A stretch of 64,000 nt of DNA from Hyphomicrobiales bacterium (GTDB taxonomy: Bacteria > Pseudomonadota > Alphaproteobacteria > Rhizobiales > CAJQND01), in contig JANQOW010000160.1 in the NCBI GenBank assembly GCA_028285595.1, positions 23,107 to 87,106 on the forward strand. The letters run 5' to 3'. The notes under the pieces are model-generated. The model was given only the letters and a program-made list of their open reading frames with translations, was not told the origin of the DNA and did not search any database. The position numbers and the translations under genes are program-made. Positions 32,288 to 42,828 of this stretch are shown here, piece after piece. Each line of letters opens with the position of its first letter. The stretch's first letter is position 1.

Positions 32288-34281
32288 TTTACCAAGGGGC
32301 GCAGGCGCGTGATGACATTAGCATCGGTCCAATAGCCCGTGTGGCCAGCGGCCGGCACCGCATAGTTGACCGGCCATTTCCCCTTCAGGTCCGACGGGCC
32401 GATATGGGTTCCGATGAAGTCGTCAATGCGGAATATGTTGATCCACTTGGAAATCATCTCGCCTTCTTTGACGCTCTGCGGCCCGCCAAACTCATCGGGC
32501 AGATAGTAATTGTACACATGGGTGAAGGGTGATCCCATGGTCACCAGCGTGGCCTTCTGCATAATGGGCGCAAGGCGCTCTCGGGCCTCTTTCGGGATCA
32601 GCTGCGTGTTTGGGTTTTGCAGTTCCTTGGCAAACTCCGTGGCAATGATCGTGCCTTGGGAGTGCGACACCACGATCAGTTCTTCAAATGTGTCCTCCCA
32701 CAGCGCGCTCAGCACTCTTTGCATGCGGGCATGGATGCGGTTGCGCAGGCGAAAGTCCGTGAACTCATAATCCGTCGGGGCGCTGAACCCGTGCATTGCC
32801 TCAGCATCGGTTTTTTGATCGCCCACAAAGACCGGCTCCACCTTGAAATAGGTGACAAGATCCTTGCCCACACCAAGCGCCTGGGCGATGCCTTCACGCT
32901 GGGAGTAGGCCAGCGCGCCGATCGTGCCGGCCACCGCGATGGCATACTGCAGCAGGACGCCGTTCCAGTCCTCAAAGCTGTCCCCCAAGGGCCCCCAGCC
33001 CAACAGCCAGACAACAAGCTGCAACAGGGCGAAGCAGGCCGCCACGGACAGCAGCAGCCCTGCCACGACCAGTCCGGCGGCCAGTGGGCCCGACAGCAAG
33101 AGACGCGGCACGGGATGGCGGGAGAACACATCGTTGATGTCTGAGGGATTGTCGCTGAAATGCCTGCTCCATATCTTGTGCTTCGCCAAGGTCACACAGG
33201 TGCACAGGAATATGATGAGCACCCCGGTGAGCGCGAACACCAGCAGCTGAACGCCGTTGTTCACCAAATCCTCACTGAGCAGATCTTCAAAAAAGTCGGT
33301 GCGTTCAACACTGACCCAGATCGTCGAAACCACGAGCATCCAAAGCCAGGTCATCGCGCAAATCAAGATCAGCGGCAGAGCGGGGATGCGGACCCGTTTA
33401 CCGTCCCCGCGATCGGCGCGCGTCCGCGTCCAACAGGTCGCGACCAGGCAGCACATGGTTGCGAGCGAGGCGACGATCCAGGCGAGCTTCAGGCACAAAA
33501 GCAGCACCACGCCGTAACTGGCGATGAGCCCTTGCGCGGTCGCATCGGGACCGAGCAACGCCTGCGCTGTGTAGAGCTTCAGCGCACGCAGCTCAAAGCC
33601 AAAATACTGCGCCGCCGCCAAGAGGCCAAGCACAGCCCCGAAGACCCCGACCCAGGAGACGAATATGCGGAAGTAGTAGACTGTGTGATTGCGTTGAGAC
33701 CAGCCATAGGCGAGCAGCGCCACGCCTGCCAAAACCAGCGTCGCGTGCACCACCTCGGGCTTTTGCGCGATGTCTCCGAAAATCTTGGACGCCGCAAACA
33801 AAAGCAGCAGGCCGACCGCCAATGCCACATTCACCGCCGCCACCGGGCCATGCATCATGTAGGGCACGAAGTTGGCGATCTTTCCGGCAAAGCTGCCGGC
33901 TCCGAAATATTGCTTCGCGGCGGCCCGCACAATGTGACCCAGGCCGAGAATGGTTTTGATGAGGCCGTAGAATATGCTGATGGCGCCTTGGTCGGCCTCC
34001 GAAAGATCGGCCCAATAGACTTCCGCAAACGTCGTGTGGGGATTGGTCCGGTCATTGAGGCTTGCATAACGGCGCATGTGGCAGGGAAAGGTGGAAAGCC
34101 GCCGCGGGTCGGCATGCTTTTCTTCCTGGAGCTGGCGCACATCGGAGTCCACGTGGATGGTGTTCTGATCGCCCCACAAGCCTCCCGCCAGATCGTCCAG
34201 GGTCTTGCCCGCGCCCTGCTCGCCCAACCCGTGAACCACGAGCATCAAGCGCTTCTTTGTCGGCGTTTGAGCGTTAGCCAT
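32284..34281 (-). CDS. multi-pass membrane protein with split alpha/beta-hydrolase halves
   Basis: 665 residues. The N terminus (RLMLVVHGLGEQGAG, about 11-25) is the first strand and oxyanion region of an alpha/beta hydrolase; the nucleophile elbow comes only at S541 in LIVVSHSQGT, and a C-terminal AAGHTGYWTD supplies a likely catalytic His. Between them lie about eight hydrophobic helices (about residues 130-460). So a membrane domain is inserted into a lipase/esterase-like fold, leaving both hydrolase halves cytosolic. The family and substrate are unknown; a lipid or membrane-associated ester is plausible. Overlaps hpaD by 4 bases convergently; divergent from the next gene. Confidence 0.65.
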   Translation of the reverse strand: MANAQTPTKKRLMLVVHGLGEQGAGKTLDDLAGGLWGDQNTIHVDSDVRQLQEEKHADPRRLSTFPCHMRRYASLNDRTNPHTTFAEVYWADLSEADQGAISIFYGLIKTILGLGHIVRAAAKQYFGAGSFAGKIANFVPYMMHGPVAAVNVALAVGLLLLFAASKIFGDIAQKPEVVHATLVLAGVALLAYGWSQRNHTVYYFRIFVSWVGVFGAVLGLLAAAQYFGFELRALKLYTAQALLGPDATAQGLIASYGVVLLLCLKLAWIVASLATMCCLVATCWTRTRADRGDGKRVRIPALPLILICAMTWLWMLVVSTIWVSVERTDFFEDLLSEDLVNNGVQLLVFALTGVLIIFLCTCVTLAKHKIWSRHFSDNPSDINDVFSRHPVPRLLLSGPLAAGLVVAGLLLSVAACFALLQLVVWLLGWGPLGDSFEDWNGVLLQYAIAVAGTIGALAYSQREGIAQALGVGKDLVTYFKVEPVFVGDQKTDAEAMHGFSAPTDYEFTDFRLRNRIHARMQRVLSALWEDTFEELIVVSHSQGTIIATEFAKELQNPNTQLIPKEARERLAPIMQKATLVTMGSPFTHVYNYYLPDEFGGPQSVKEGEMISKWINIFRIDDFIGTHIGPSDLKGKWPVNYAVPAAGHTGYWTDANVITRLRPLVN

Positions 34282-34374
34282 TTAGCGATCCCCGCGCCAG
34301 AAGGTGGCAGGACACGAGTGTCCATCCGCCATTATATCAAAATTCGCGACCTTTATGAACGCGCTGATTGTTGA

Positions 34375-35604
<1,230 letters not shown>

Positions 35605-35665
35605 CCCCAGAAAAACCTGTTTGCGATGGCGCTCGTGTCGCTTGAAAACAGTGTTGCGTTCGATT

Positions 35666-35677
35666 ATATTATAATAT
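35666..35677. promoter_or_regulatory. AT-rich palindrome upstream of rhodanese-DUF2892
   Basis: ATATTATAATAT is a perfect 12-bp palindrome about 47 bases upstream of the start codon, in a locally AT-rich stretch. Rhodanese-DUF2892 genes are often controlled by BigR/SqrR-type ArsR repressors with AT-rich sites that overlap the promoter; no such regulator is in the window. Confidence 0.4.
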
Positions 35678-35723
35678 GCTAATATACGAATTGAAATGAA
35701 CACCGGATCCAAGGAGCACTCTC

Positions 35724-36293
35724 ATGAACCCGCAGAGCTTGACCCACGTGGACGCGAAGACCCTAAAGCATTGGCTTGACGACGGCCGGGCTGTGCTGAT
35801 TGACGTGCGCGAGGCGGACGAGCATGCGCGCGAGCATATTCCAGGCGCGCGGCTGGTTCCCTTGTCCGGCTTCAACACATCCGACTTCGCTCAAGACACC
35901 GGCAAGATTGGCGTGTTCCATTGCCAGAGCGGAATGCGCACGGAGGAAGCGGCAGCCCGCATCCTCAAAAGCGGGTTTGCAGAGATCTATCACCTTCAAG
36001 GCGGTCTTACCGGATGGAAAGCGGCCGGGCTTCCGGTGAACGTGAACCGCAGCGCGCCCATTTCGATCATGCGTCAAGTACAGATCACGGCCGGGCTTAT
36101 GGTGCTTCTTGGTGTGGTGTTGGCGGTGCTGGTGTCCCCCTGGTTCGTGGGGCTAAGCGCGTTTGTCGGGGCGGGCCTCACTTTTGCGGGCGTGACCGGC
36201 ACCTGCGCGCTGGCCTCGGTGCTTAAGCTCATGCCGTGGAACAAGCCGACCGGCACCTCCTCCCCCGGCGCCCCGGTGCTGGGCGAGATCTGA
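35724..36293 (+). CDS. rhodanese-DUF2892 membrane protein
   Basis: 189 residues. An N-terminal rhodanese domain has VLIDVREADEHAREHIPGA and the persulfide-carrying cysteine loop VFHCQSGMRTEEAAARI. A C-terminal DUF2892 domain has two helices (QITAGLMVLLGVVLAVLVSPWF-type, and AFVGAGLTFAGVTGTCALAS). Such fusions act in sulfide or persulfide detoxification at the inner membrane. An AGGAG lies just before the ATG. Convergent with the GS-like gene. Confidence 0.87.
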   Translation: MNPQSLTHVDAKTLKHWLDDGRAVLIDVREADEHAREHIPGARLVPLSGFNTSDFAQDTGKIGVFHCQSGMRTEEAAARILKSGFAEIYHLQGGLTGWKAAGLPVNVNRSAPISIMRQVQITAGLMVLLGVVLAVLVSPWFVGLSAFVGAGLTFAGVTGTCALASVLKLMPWNKPTGTSSPGAPVLGEI

Positions 36294-36300
36294 GCACAGC

Positions 36301-37743
36301 TCAGAAGATCTGGAAGTACTCGCGCTGTTCCCAGTCGGTGACCTGGGAGAGGAAGCGCGCGCACTCGGCCTGTTTGATGGTGACCAGGTAGTCCACAAAC
36401 TCATCGCCCAAGCTGGCGCGGTAAAAGCTGCTGTTCTTCAGGGCGGCCACCGCATCCATCAGGGACGCCGGCAGCTTGTCCGCCTCCACGCTGTAGGGCT
36501 CATCTGACGGCGGTCCGGGATCTGTGTTCTGGGTGACACCATCCATGCCGGAGAGAATTTGCGAGGCCAGGTAGAGATAGGGATTGGCTGCCGGCTCGCC
36601 TGCGCGGTTCTCAATGTGACAGGCCGCCTCGCCGGGCTGGCCGCAGACCCTGATCATACTGCCCCTGTTGTCGCGCCCCCAAGAGACCCGGTCCGGCGCA
36701 AGCGTGTGCGGTTGATAGCGCTTGTAGCCATTCACCGTTGGGGTCGTGAACACGGACGAGGCTGCCGCATGGGTCAAGAGCCCGCCGGTGAAATGGCGCC
36801 CCATGTCCGATAACATCGCTCCGTCCGCGCTCTGAAACAGATTGTTGCCGGTCTTTGCGTCCAAGATGGACTGATGCAAGTGCCAGCCGGAAGAGAACAC
36901 GTTCTCGAGCGCCGGCCGGCACATGAAGGTGGCCAGCAGACCTTCCCTGCGGCAGATCTGTTTCACCGCCGAGCGGAACAGCATCATGGTGTCTGCGGTG
37001 GCAATTCCCTCTTGCGGGCCGAAGGTGAACTCCAACTGGCTCGGCCCGAACTCCACTTCCATCGAGTGCAGCGGCAAGCCCAAACTGACCAGGTTTGCGC
37101 GCAGAAGCTCACATATCGGTTCAAGTTCATCGTAGCGCGTTTCGGTAAGGTACTGGTAGCCCTGGGCCATCAGCTCCACCTCAGGAGGCGCGCCGGGGTG
37201 AGTGGCATCCGCCGGCTCCAGCTTTTCATCCAGTATGTTGAAAACATGGAACTCCACCTCAAGCCCGCTGAGGAAGCTGAGGCCCTGCCCTGCAAGCGTG
37301 CCGAGCGCATTTTGGCATATCCGGCGTGTGGAATAAGGTACCGGGCTGCCGTCCGGATAGTAGATATCACACAGCATCCAACAGGTCCCGGGCGCCCACG
37401 GCAGCTCGCAAAACGTGGCGGGATCGGGCAGCATGATGAAGTCCGCCGCGCCGGTGAGCTTGTCATCGTCCAAACCGCCGCCGGACATCCAGACCGGAAA
37501 CACGGTGCGATGGGAGGTATCCTTCAGCAACAATGTGGTGGTGAGGGCGCAGCCCTCGCCCAGCTTGTCGGCCGCCGCTTCAGCAATCAGGGTCTTACCG
37601 CGCAACACGCCGTGCTGATCGGCAAACGCCAGACGCAAGCTGGTGAACCCTTCGCCCTTGATGCGCTTGGCCACATCGGCCGCCTGTCGGCGCTGGTCGT
37701 CCGTCCACAACTCATGACGTTCTGCAAAACTGCCCGTACTCAT
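36301..37743 (-). CDS. glutamine synthetase-like ligase (second copy)
   Basis: 480 residues with the GS fold: LRLAFADQHGVLRGKT in the N-terminal domain, FLSGLEVEFHVF, SMEVEFGPSQLEFTFGP metal ligands, the full SSGWHLHQSILD motif and IENRAGEPAANPYLYLAS. Unlike the GS-like gene at 20987 it keeps both histidines of the G-x-H-x-H motif. It is not classical GlnA (shorter adenylylation loop, no standard N terminus), so a gamma-glutamyl ligase for an amine is likely. Downstream partner of the Rieske gene (31-base gap). Confidence 0.82.
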   Translation of the reverse strand: MSTGSFAERHELWTDDQRRQAADVAKRIKGEGFTSLRLAFADQHGVLRGKTLIAEAAADKLGEGCALTTTLLLKDTSHRTVFPVWMSGGGLDDDKLTGAADFIMLPDPATFCELPWAPGTCWMLCDIYYPDGSPVPYSTRRICQNALGTLAGQGLSFLSGLEVEFHVFNILDEKLEPADATHPGAPPEVELMAQGYQYLTETRYDELEPICELLRANLVSLGLPLHSMEVEFGPSQLEFTFGPQEGIATADTMMLFRSAVKQICRREGLLATFMCRPALENVFSSGWHLHQSILDAKTGNNLFQSADGAMLSDMGRHFTGGLLTHAAASSVFTTPTVNGYKRYQPHTLAPDRVSWGRDNRGSMIRVCGQPGEAACHIENRAGEPAANPYLYLASQILSGMDGVTQNTDPGPPSDEPYSVEADKLPASLMDAVAALKNSSFYRASLGDEFVDYLVTIKQAECARFLSQVTDWEQREYFQIF

Positions 37744-37774
37744 CTTAAGCCCTCACGCCCGAACCCGAAAGCAC

Positions 37775-39091
37775 CTACCAGGGGTCCGGCGCCCAGCCGG
37801 AGGCTTCACGGCGTTCCTTGTCGCGCGTCTTCCACACATCCTGCCAGTCATCCAAACCGGCAATTGTGTCCAGTGCGGCCGGTCCGCGGATCGCCGCGCC
37901 GTCACCGTTGCGCAGCACCATCGGCAGATCACCGCCCGTGCCGGCCGCCTCGATCGCCCGGCGCAACATGCGGCGATAGGCGATGATGCCCACGTCTGAT
38001 TTACCCAGATGTTCGTTGGTGCGGTCGAAGATCGGGCCCGGGCTTTCCACGGCCCATTGGTCGTGCACGTTGATATCCAGCCCCATCCCCAGATAGGTCT
38101 CGCGTTCCTGCTCGCCAGCATCAAAGCCGTAATCGTTGGCCTTGTTCAGCCGCGGCTTATAGTCGGGCAACTCGTACAGCTCCAGACGTTGAGCGCGCAT
38201 CAACGGCTTGTCCACAGGGTCGGTGAAGCTGGTGAAGACCGCGTACCAATAACAGGTCTCATCGTTCACCGGCACATGCCATTGGGTAATGGTCATTTCC
38301 GGCGACATGGGAATAACGATCCCATGAGGAAAGATCTGATTGGTGACCCGCACGTGCATCCCCTGATTGTCCAGGTTGCGCAGGGCCGTCAGGCGGAGGC
38401 CGAACGGGGTTTCCTCCACCTTGATGTCCGGCCGTGGAAACTCCCGCAAGATTTTGGTCATGGGCATGTCGGACGCAATGGACTTGCCACGGAACTGTTT
38501 GCCGTAACTGTCTTCGGGGTCTTCGTCCTGCAGAAAGCGATGCAGGAACGAGGCGTGCGCCGGGTCGATGCCCACCTCCAGAGCCTGCAACCAATTGCAC
38601 TCAATAAAGCCTTTGAACGCAAACACATGGGTGTCCGGAGCCACAAAGCAGTCCAGATCGGGAAAGGCCGGCGGCTCCCCCTCCCCCATATACGCCCACA
38701 GAATCCCGGCCCGTTCGATCACCGGATAGGCCGTGTGGCGAATGTTTTCGTGCATGCGGCTCCCCTCGGGCTCCGCCGGCTGTTCCAGGCACTTGCCGTC
38801 CCGGTCAAACAACCACCCATGAAAAGGGCAGCGCAGTCCGCCATCTTCCAGGCGCCCGTAGCACAAATCGGCACCCCGGTGCGGACAGTGCTTGCCGATT
38901 AGACCATAGCTGCCATCTGTGTTTTTGAACGCGACCAAGTCTTCGCCGAGCAAGGTGACGGGCCGCACCGGGCGAGGCCCCTCCAGTTCGTCTATCAGAG
39001 CCGCCGGCTGCCAGTAGTGGCGCATCATATGCCCCGCGCCCGTGCCCGGCCCGGTGCGTGTGATCAGCTCGTTGATTTCTGCACTCAGCAT
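37775..39091 (-). CDS. Rieske oxygenase, phthalate-dioxygenase-like
   Basis: 438 residues. Rieske ligands: KHCPHRGADLCYG and LRCPFHGWLFD. Iron site: NWLQALEVGIDPAHASFLH. The sequence is of the phthalate-4,5-dioxygenase oxygenase type, a relative of the protein at 24696 with the same D-P-x-H-x-S-F-L-H motif. GAGGTAAGGT precedes the ATG. It probably hydroxylates an aromatic or dealkylates an amine or ether, and is transcribed with a GS-like ligase. No ferredoxin reductase gene is close, though a flavodoxin gene lies 95 bases upstream on the same strand. Confidence 0.87.
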   Translation of the reverse strand: MLSAEINELITRTGPGTGAGHMMRHYWQPAALIDELEGPRPVRPVTLLGEDLVAFKNTDGSYGLIGKHCPHRGADLCYGRLEDGGLRCPFHGWLFDRDGKCLEQPAEPEGSRMHENIRHTAYPVIERAGILWAYMGEGEPPAFPDLDCFVAPDTHVFAFKGFIECNWLQALEVGIDPAHASFLHRFLQDEDPEDSYGKQFRGKSIASDMPMTKILREFPRPDIKVEETPFGLRLTALRNLDNQGMHVRVTNQIFPHGIVIPMSPEMTITQWHVPVNDETCYWYAVFTSFTDPVDKPLMRAQRLELYELPDYKPRLNKANDYGFDAGEQERETYLGMGLDINVHDQWAVESPGPIFDRTNEHLGKSDVGIIAYRRMLRRAIEAAGTGGDLPMVLRNGDGAAIRGPAALDTIAGLDDWQDVWKTRDKERREASGWAPDPW

Positions 39092-39186
39092 ACCTTACCT
39101 CTTGTTTCCCGGCGCGATGTTAGGCCGGGAGCGATTTGCTCACAAGAGACTAAGGCGAGCGGTGGCTTGCCAAACGGCCACCTTTT

Positions 39187-39669
39187 TCACGCGCCAATGA
39201 TCGAAAGGCGCTTCACGAACGGGGCCACCAGATCCTTCAGATCGGGACCTGACATCTCGTCTGTCTTGATGGCCAAAGTGGCATCGAACGGACGCCCCAG
39301 TGCCTCAGACATAAGGCCAAATGTCTTTTCCGCAGGCGATTGCCCACCAAGGGTCAAGAAGCCGCCGACCGTTGCAGGCATGGCCGGGCTCTTCGCCAGG
39401 TAGGCCCTGAGCGGTGTTGCGGGATAGCTGGTCCAGACCGGTGTGCCCAGCAGCAGCAGATCATACTGAGCGGGGTTGAACTGCGGGACGTCAATCACCG
39501 GCAGATTGCCCTTCAGGCTATCGTAGCCCGCCCGCAGGTAGCTCCAGGCGGCGGGGCCATACCGTTTGCATTTTATTTCGCAGATGTCGGCATCCAGGGC
39601 TTCGCTAATCACACCGGCCAGGCGGCCCGTTGTGCCAGTGCGCGAATAAAAAACAACCAAGCTCTTCAT
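39187..39669 (-). CDS. flavodoxin family protein
   Basis: 160 residues. The FMN phosphate loop is VVFYSRTGTTGRLAG at the N terminus and the isoalloxazine loop is LLLGTPVWTSYPATPLRAY. The C-terminal FLTLGGQSPAEKTF is common in this short flavodoxin group (flavodoxin_5/NADPH-type). It carries electrons or reduces quinones. It is encoded just upstream of the Rieske / GS-like pair on the same strand, so it could be their electron donor, but this is inferred from position. AGGAG precedes the ATG. Confidence 0.8.
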   Translation of the reverse strand: MKSLVVFYSRTGTTGRLAGVISEALDADICEIKCKRYGPAAWSYLRAGYDSLKGNLPVIDVPQFNPAQYDLLLLGTPVWTSYPATPLRAYLAKSPAMPATVGGFLTLGGQSPAEKTFGLMSEALGRPFDATLAIKTDEMSGPDLKDLVAPFVKRLSIIGA

Positions 39670-39695
39670 GCTGTGTGCTCCTGGATCACGAGATC

Positions 39696-39718
39696 ACCGG
39701 CCGGTAGCCGCGGCCGGT
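39696..39718. other. 8-bp inverted repeat upstream of flavodoxin gene
   Basis: ACCGGCCG pairs with CGGCCGGT across 7 bases, 27 bases upstream of the flavodoxin start codon. It could be an operator or a hairpin in the leader. No regulator is adjacent. Confidence 0.3.
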
Positions 39719-39929
39719 ATGTCGTTCTCCGTACTGGCCCGGCCCGCTGCGCGCATTTAAATCAGAGAGGACGGGCGCATGCCTTGCGCGAAATCAATCT
39801 GGGATCTTCAGTTTTCAGACTTTGAGAGAGCGCCGCCCAGGACCCAGCAGGCACTATTGTTCTGTTGAACTCTAGGGGGGCCTTATGAGAGTGTTTGCCT
39901 CACTGCGACGGCTGAACGACGGATCTTAA

Positions 39930-41465
39930 ATGGACTTTCCACGCATCTACAACGCGGCCCGCGATTTTGTGGACCGCAACATTGACGAAGGCCGGGCTGA
40001 CAAAGCGGCCTTCATTGACCCGGACCGAACCCTCACCTATGGCCAACTGCTCTCTGCGTCCTGCCAGGTGGCCAATATGCTGACCGCGCTCGGCATCCCT
40101 CGGGAAGCGCGGGTGGCCATGATCATGCTGGACACGGTGGACTTTCCCATCACGTTTTGGGGCGCCATCCGCGCCGGCATTGTTCCGGTGCCGCTCAACA
40201 CGCTGCTCAACGGGGCGCAGTACGAGTACATGCTGCGCGACTCTCGCGCTCAGGTTCTCTTCATCTCTGCGGCCCTTCTGCCCGCGGTGGCGAACGTCTT
40301 GGGCGATATTGAAAGCCTGGAGCATGTGGTCGTGGCGGGCGGAGATGCCGGAGAGCATATACCGTTTCAAACGGAACTGCAGGAGCATGAGACCACATTC
40401 ACACCCGTCGAGACATTCGCCGACGAGGTGGCGTTCTGGCTCTACTCCTCAGGCTCCACCGGAGAGCCCAAAGGGGTTCAGCACGTTCACACCAGCCCGA
40501 TGATCACCGCACGCAACTACGCCCACAACATCTTGGGCATGGACGAGAACGATCTGGTGTATTCGGCCGCCAAGCTGTTCTTCGCCTATGGCATGGGCAA
40601 TGCGATGACGTTCACCATGGCCGTTGGGGCCACGGCCACCCTCTTGCCCGGCAGACCCACGCCGCAATCGGTCTTCGCCATGCTGAAGGCGCATCAACCC
40701 ACCATGTTTTTCGGCGTGCCGACGCTCTATGCCGCCATACTGGCTGACCCGGAGTGCACCCCGGACACTGGGTCGTCCCGCCTGCGCCACTGCATCTCGG
40801 CGGGCGAAGCGCTGCCTGAAGATGTGGCCCAGGCGTGGAAGGCAAAGTTTGGGGTTGAGATCCTCGACGGTATCGGCTCCACCGAGTTGCTGCACATCTT
40901 CCTGTCGAACCGGGCCAATGATCTGCGCTACGGCACCACGGGAAAGGCCGTGCCCGGCTATCGGCTGAAACTGGTGGACGAGGACGGCGCGGAACTCGGC
41001 GATGATGAAATCGGCGAACTGGTGGTGCATGGCGACACCGCCGCCAACAGCTATTGGAACCAAAGGGCAAAATCGCGCGCAACCTTTGAAGGGGCCTGGA
41101 CCCGCACGGGCGATAAGTACTATCGCGATGCAGATGGGTTTTATCACTATTGCGGCCGCACCGACGACATGTTCAAGGTCTCCGGCATTTGGGTTTCGCC
41201 CTTTGAAGTGGAAAGTGCCTTGGTCTCGCACGAGGCGGTGTTGGAGGCAGCCGTGGTCGCCAAGGAAGATGAGGAGGGCTTAATGAAGCCCAAGGCATTC
41301 GTGGTGCTCAACCAAGGCCAGGAAACCGGCGATCTGTTTGAAACGCTCAAGGAACACGTGAAGCAGGAAGTGGGCGCGTGGAAGTATCCGCGCTGGATCG
41401 ACTTTGTGGATGATTTGCCCAAGACGGCCACAGGCAAAATTCAAAGGTTCAAGCTGCGCGAATGA
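39930..41465 (+). CDS. bclA: benzoate-CoA ligase
   Basis: 511 residues, AMP-forming. ATP/AMP motifs: WLYSSGSTGEPKGVQHVHTS, LDGIGSTELLHIFLSN, YYRDADGFYHYCGRTDDMFK and the catalytic-lysine tail PKTATGKIQRFKLRE. The segment KLFFAYGMGNAMTFT and the IGSTELLHIF version of motif A5 match the benzoate-CoA ligase family. It activates benzoate to benzoyl-CoA, the substrate of the box pathway encoded just downstream. Overlaps the next gene by 4 bases. Confidence 0.92.
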   Translation: MDFPRIYNAARDFVDRNIDEGRADKAAFIDPDRTLTYGQLLSASCQVANMLTALGIPREARVAMIMLDTVDFPITFWGAIRAGIVPVPLNTLLNGAQYEYMLRDSRAQVLFISAALLPAVANVLGDIESLEHVVVAGGDAGEHIPFQTELQEHETTFTPVETFADEVAFWLYSSGSTGEPKGVQHVHTSPMITARNYAHNILGMDENDLVYSAAKLFFAYGMGNAMTFTMAVGATATLLPGRPTPQSVFAMLKAHQPTMFFGVPTLYAAILADPECTPDTGSSRLRHCISAGEALPEDVAQAWKAKFGVEILDGIGSTELLHIFLSNRANDLRYGTTGKAVPGYRLKLVDEDGAELGDDEIGELVVHGDTAANSYWNQRAKSRATFEGAWTRTGDKYYRDADGFYHYCGRTDDMFKVSGIWVSPFEVESALVSHEAVLEAAVVAKEDEEGLMKPKAFVVLNQGQETGDLFETLKEHVKQEVGAWKYPRWIDFVDDLPKTATGKIQRFKLRE

Positions 41466-42250
41466 TGGCCGATGATGCAGGCTTTTTGGAGCTGAGCAGC
41501 GGGCAGGTCGAGTTTCAGCGCTTTGGCGCCAGCCCGGCCGAAGCGCCCACGATTGTGTTGCTGCACGAAGGCTTAGGCTGTGTTGCCCTTTGGAAGGACT
41601 TTCCGGCCCGCCTCGCCCGTGCCACCGGTCTCACCGTATTCGTCTATTCGCGCTTCGGCTATGGACGCTCATCGCCCGTCACTTTGCCCAGACCCGTGAC
41701 CTACATGCACGAAGAGGCGCAAGACGTTTTGCCCGAAGTTCTGGACGCGATGGGATTTCGCAGCGGATTTCTCTTTGGCCACAGCGATGGAGGCACGATC
41801 GCTGCCATCTATGCAGGCTCACGCGCCGACGAGCGCCTGAAGGGCGTGGTGCTGATGGCGCCTCATTTCTTCAACGAGCCCATGAACGTGGCGGCCATCA
41901 CACGGGCCACCCAGGCCTTTGAAGATGGGGGCCTGCGGCAGGGTTTGGAGAAATATCACGGCGCAAACACCGATTGCGCCTTCTATGGCTGGAGCGGAGC
42001 CTGGCTGAACCCGGCCTTTCTGGAGTGGAACGTGGAAGAGTTCCTTCCGGCCATATCTGTGCCTATGCTCCTGATCCAGGGCAAGGGCGATGAATATGGC
42101 AGTCTCGATCACATCCGCGCCGCAGAAGCACAAGCGGGCGGGCCCGTGGAAACCCTCATCCTGGAGGATTGCGGACATTCTCCGCAGCGCGACAAGCCAG
42201 AGAACGTGCTCGCGAAAGTCTCCGGATTTACAGGCAGCCTGACCGCTTAA
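41462..42250 (+). CDS. alpha/beta hydrolase of the box cluster
   Basis: 262 residues. The oxyanion HEGLG replaces the more common HGxG, the nucleophile is S108 in FGHSDGGTIA, and the acid and histidine lie in LLIQGKGDEYGS and DCGHSPQRD. It is coupled to benzoate-CoA ligase and near boxB/boxC. Similar hydrolases recur in box clusters and are thought to remove stalled thioesters or open an intermediate; the exact substrate is unknown. Confidence 0.8.
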   Translation: MMADDAGFLELSSGQVEFQRFGASPAEAPTIVLLHEGLGCVALWKDFPARLARATGLTVFVYSRFGYGRSSPVTLPRPVTYMHEEAQDVLPEVLDAMGFRSGFLFGHSDGGTIAAIYAGSRADERLKGVVLMAPHFFNEPMNVAAITRATQAFEDGGLRQGLEKYHGANTDCAFYGWSGAWLNPAFLEWNVEEFLPAISVPMLLIQGKGDEYGSLDHIRAAEAQAGGPVETLILEDCGHSPQRDKPENVLAKVSGFTGSLTA

Positions 42251-42258
42251 CAGTCGGG

Positions 42259-42828
42259 CTACATGCGCTCATATGAGATGACTGCGGGCATGCCTTTGCC
42301 TGAGGGGTGAGAAAACTCCGTTGTCTCGCCTTGGGACCCGTCTTCGAGAGAATCGCATGTCAGATCCCCTACCCGCACCAGGTCCCTCCCGTGACGGAAG
42401 ATCATGCAAAAGCCGTGATCCAGTTCCCACTCACAATCGCTCACCAGCAGCACATAGAGTATGCCGTTTTCTTTGCGCACCAGGAGATCGCTGCCCGTCA
42501 CCAGGCGCCAGACATCTTCCGGCGTGGCGGGAGGCTGCTGTCCCCCCAGCATCTCGCACTCATCGCCATACTCCCCGGCCATGGCCCGGACCGAAGCCTG
42601 ATAGTGGTCATAGACCGGCCCGCTCAGCCGGCGGCGATCTGCGCCGGTCAGTTGCAGAAAAGCATTGAGCGCGCGCTCAGCCTCAGCGTCATTAAGTTCA
42701 AACTCGTCGAAGTTAATGGGACACAGCGCATGATCCAAAAACGGCACCGACACGCCGGCCGTACGCGCAAAGCCCAAACGATTGCGTCTACGGCTGACCA
42801 ACGCCACCTGCAGTTCGTTAAGTTTCAT
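42259..42828 (-). CDS. hypothetical protein, DUF6985-like
   Basis: 189 residues from ATG 42828; the frame is open further up to 42897. No signal peptide or membrane helix. The C-terminal half (LYVLLVSDCEWELDHGFCMI followed by FRHGRDLVRVGDLT) resembles the WExEHG pattern of DUF6985, a family found among immunity-like proteins. The first half is helical and acidic (FDEFELNDAEAERALNAFL). No toxin gene is adjacent. Position between benzoate genes and boxR looks incidental. Confidence 0.5.
   Translation of the reverse strand: MKLNELQVALVSRRRNRLGFARTAGVSVPFLDHALCPINFDEFELNDAEAERALNAFLQLTGADRRRLSGPVYDHYQASVRAMAGEYGDECEMLGGQQPPATPEDVWRLVTGSDLLVRKENGILYVLLVSDCEWELDHGFCMIFRHGRDLVRVGDLTCDSLEDGSQGETTEFSHPSGKGMPAVISYERM

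Noticed and set aside
33160..34374. 404-codon plus-strand frame opposite the split hydrolase
   Set aside because: Low-complexity shadow of the membrane segments.
36874..37986. 370-codon plus-strand frame opposite the second GS-like gene
   Set aside because: Antisense shadow; no recognisable motif.
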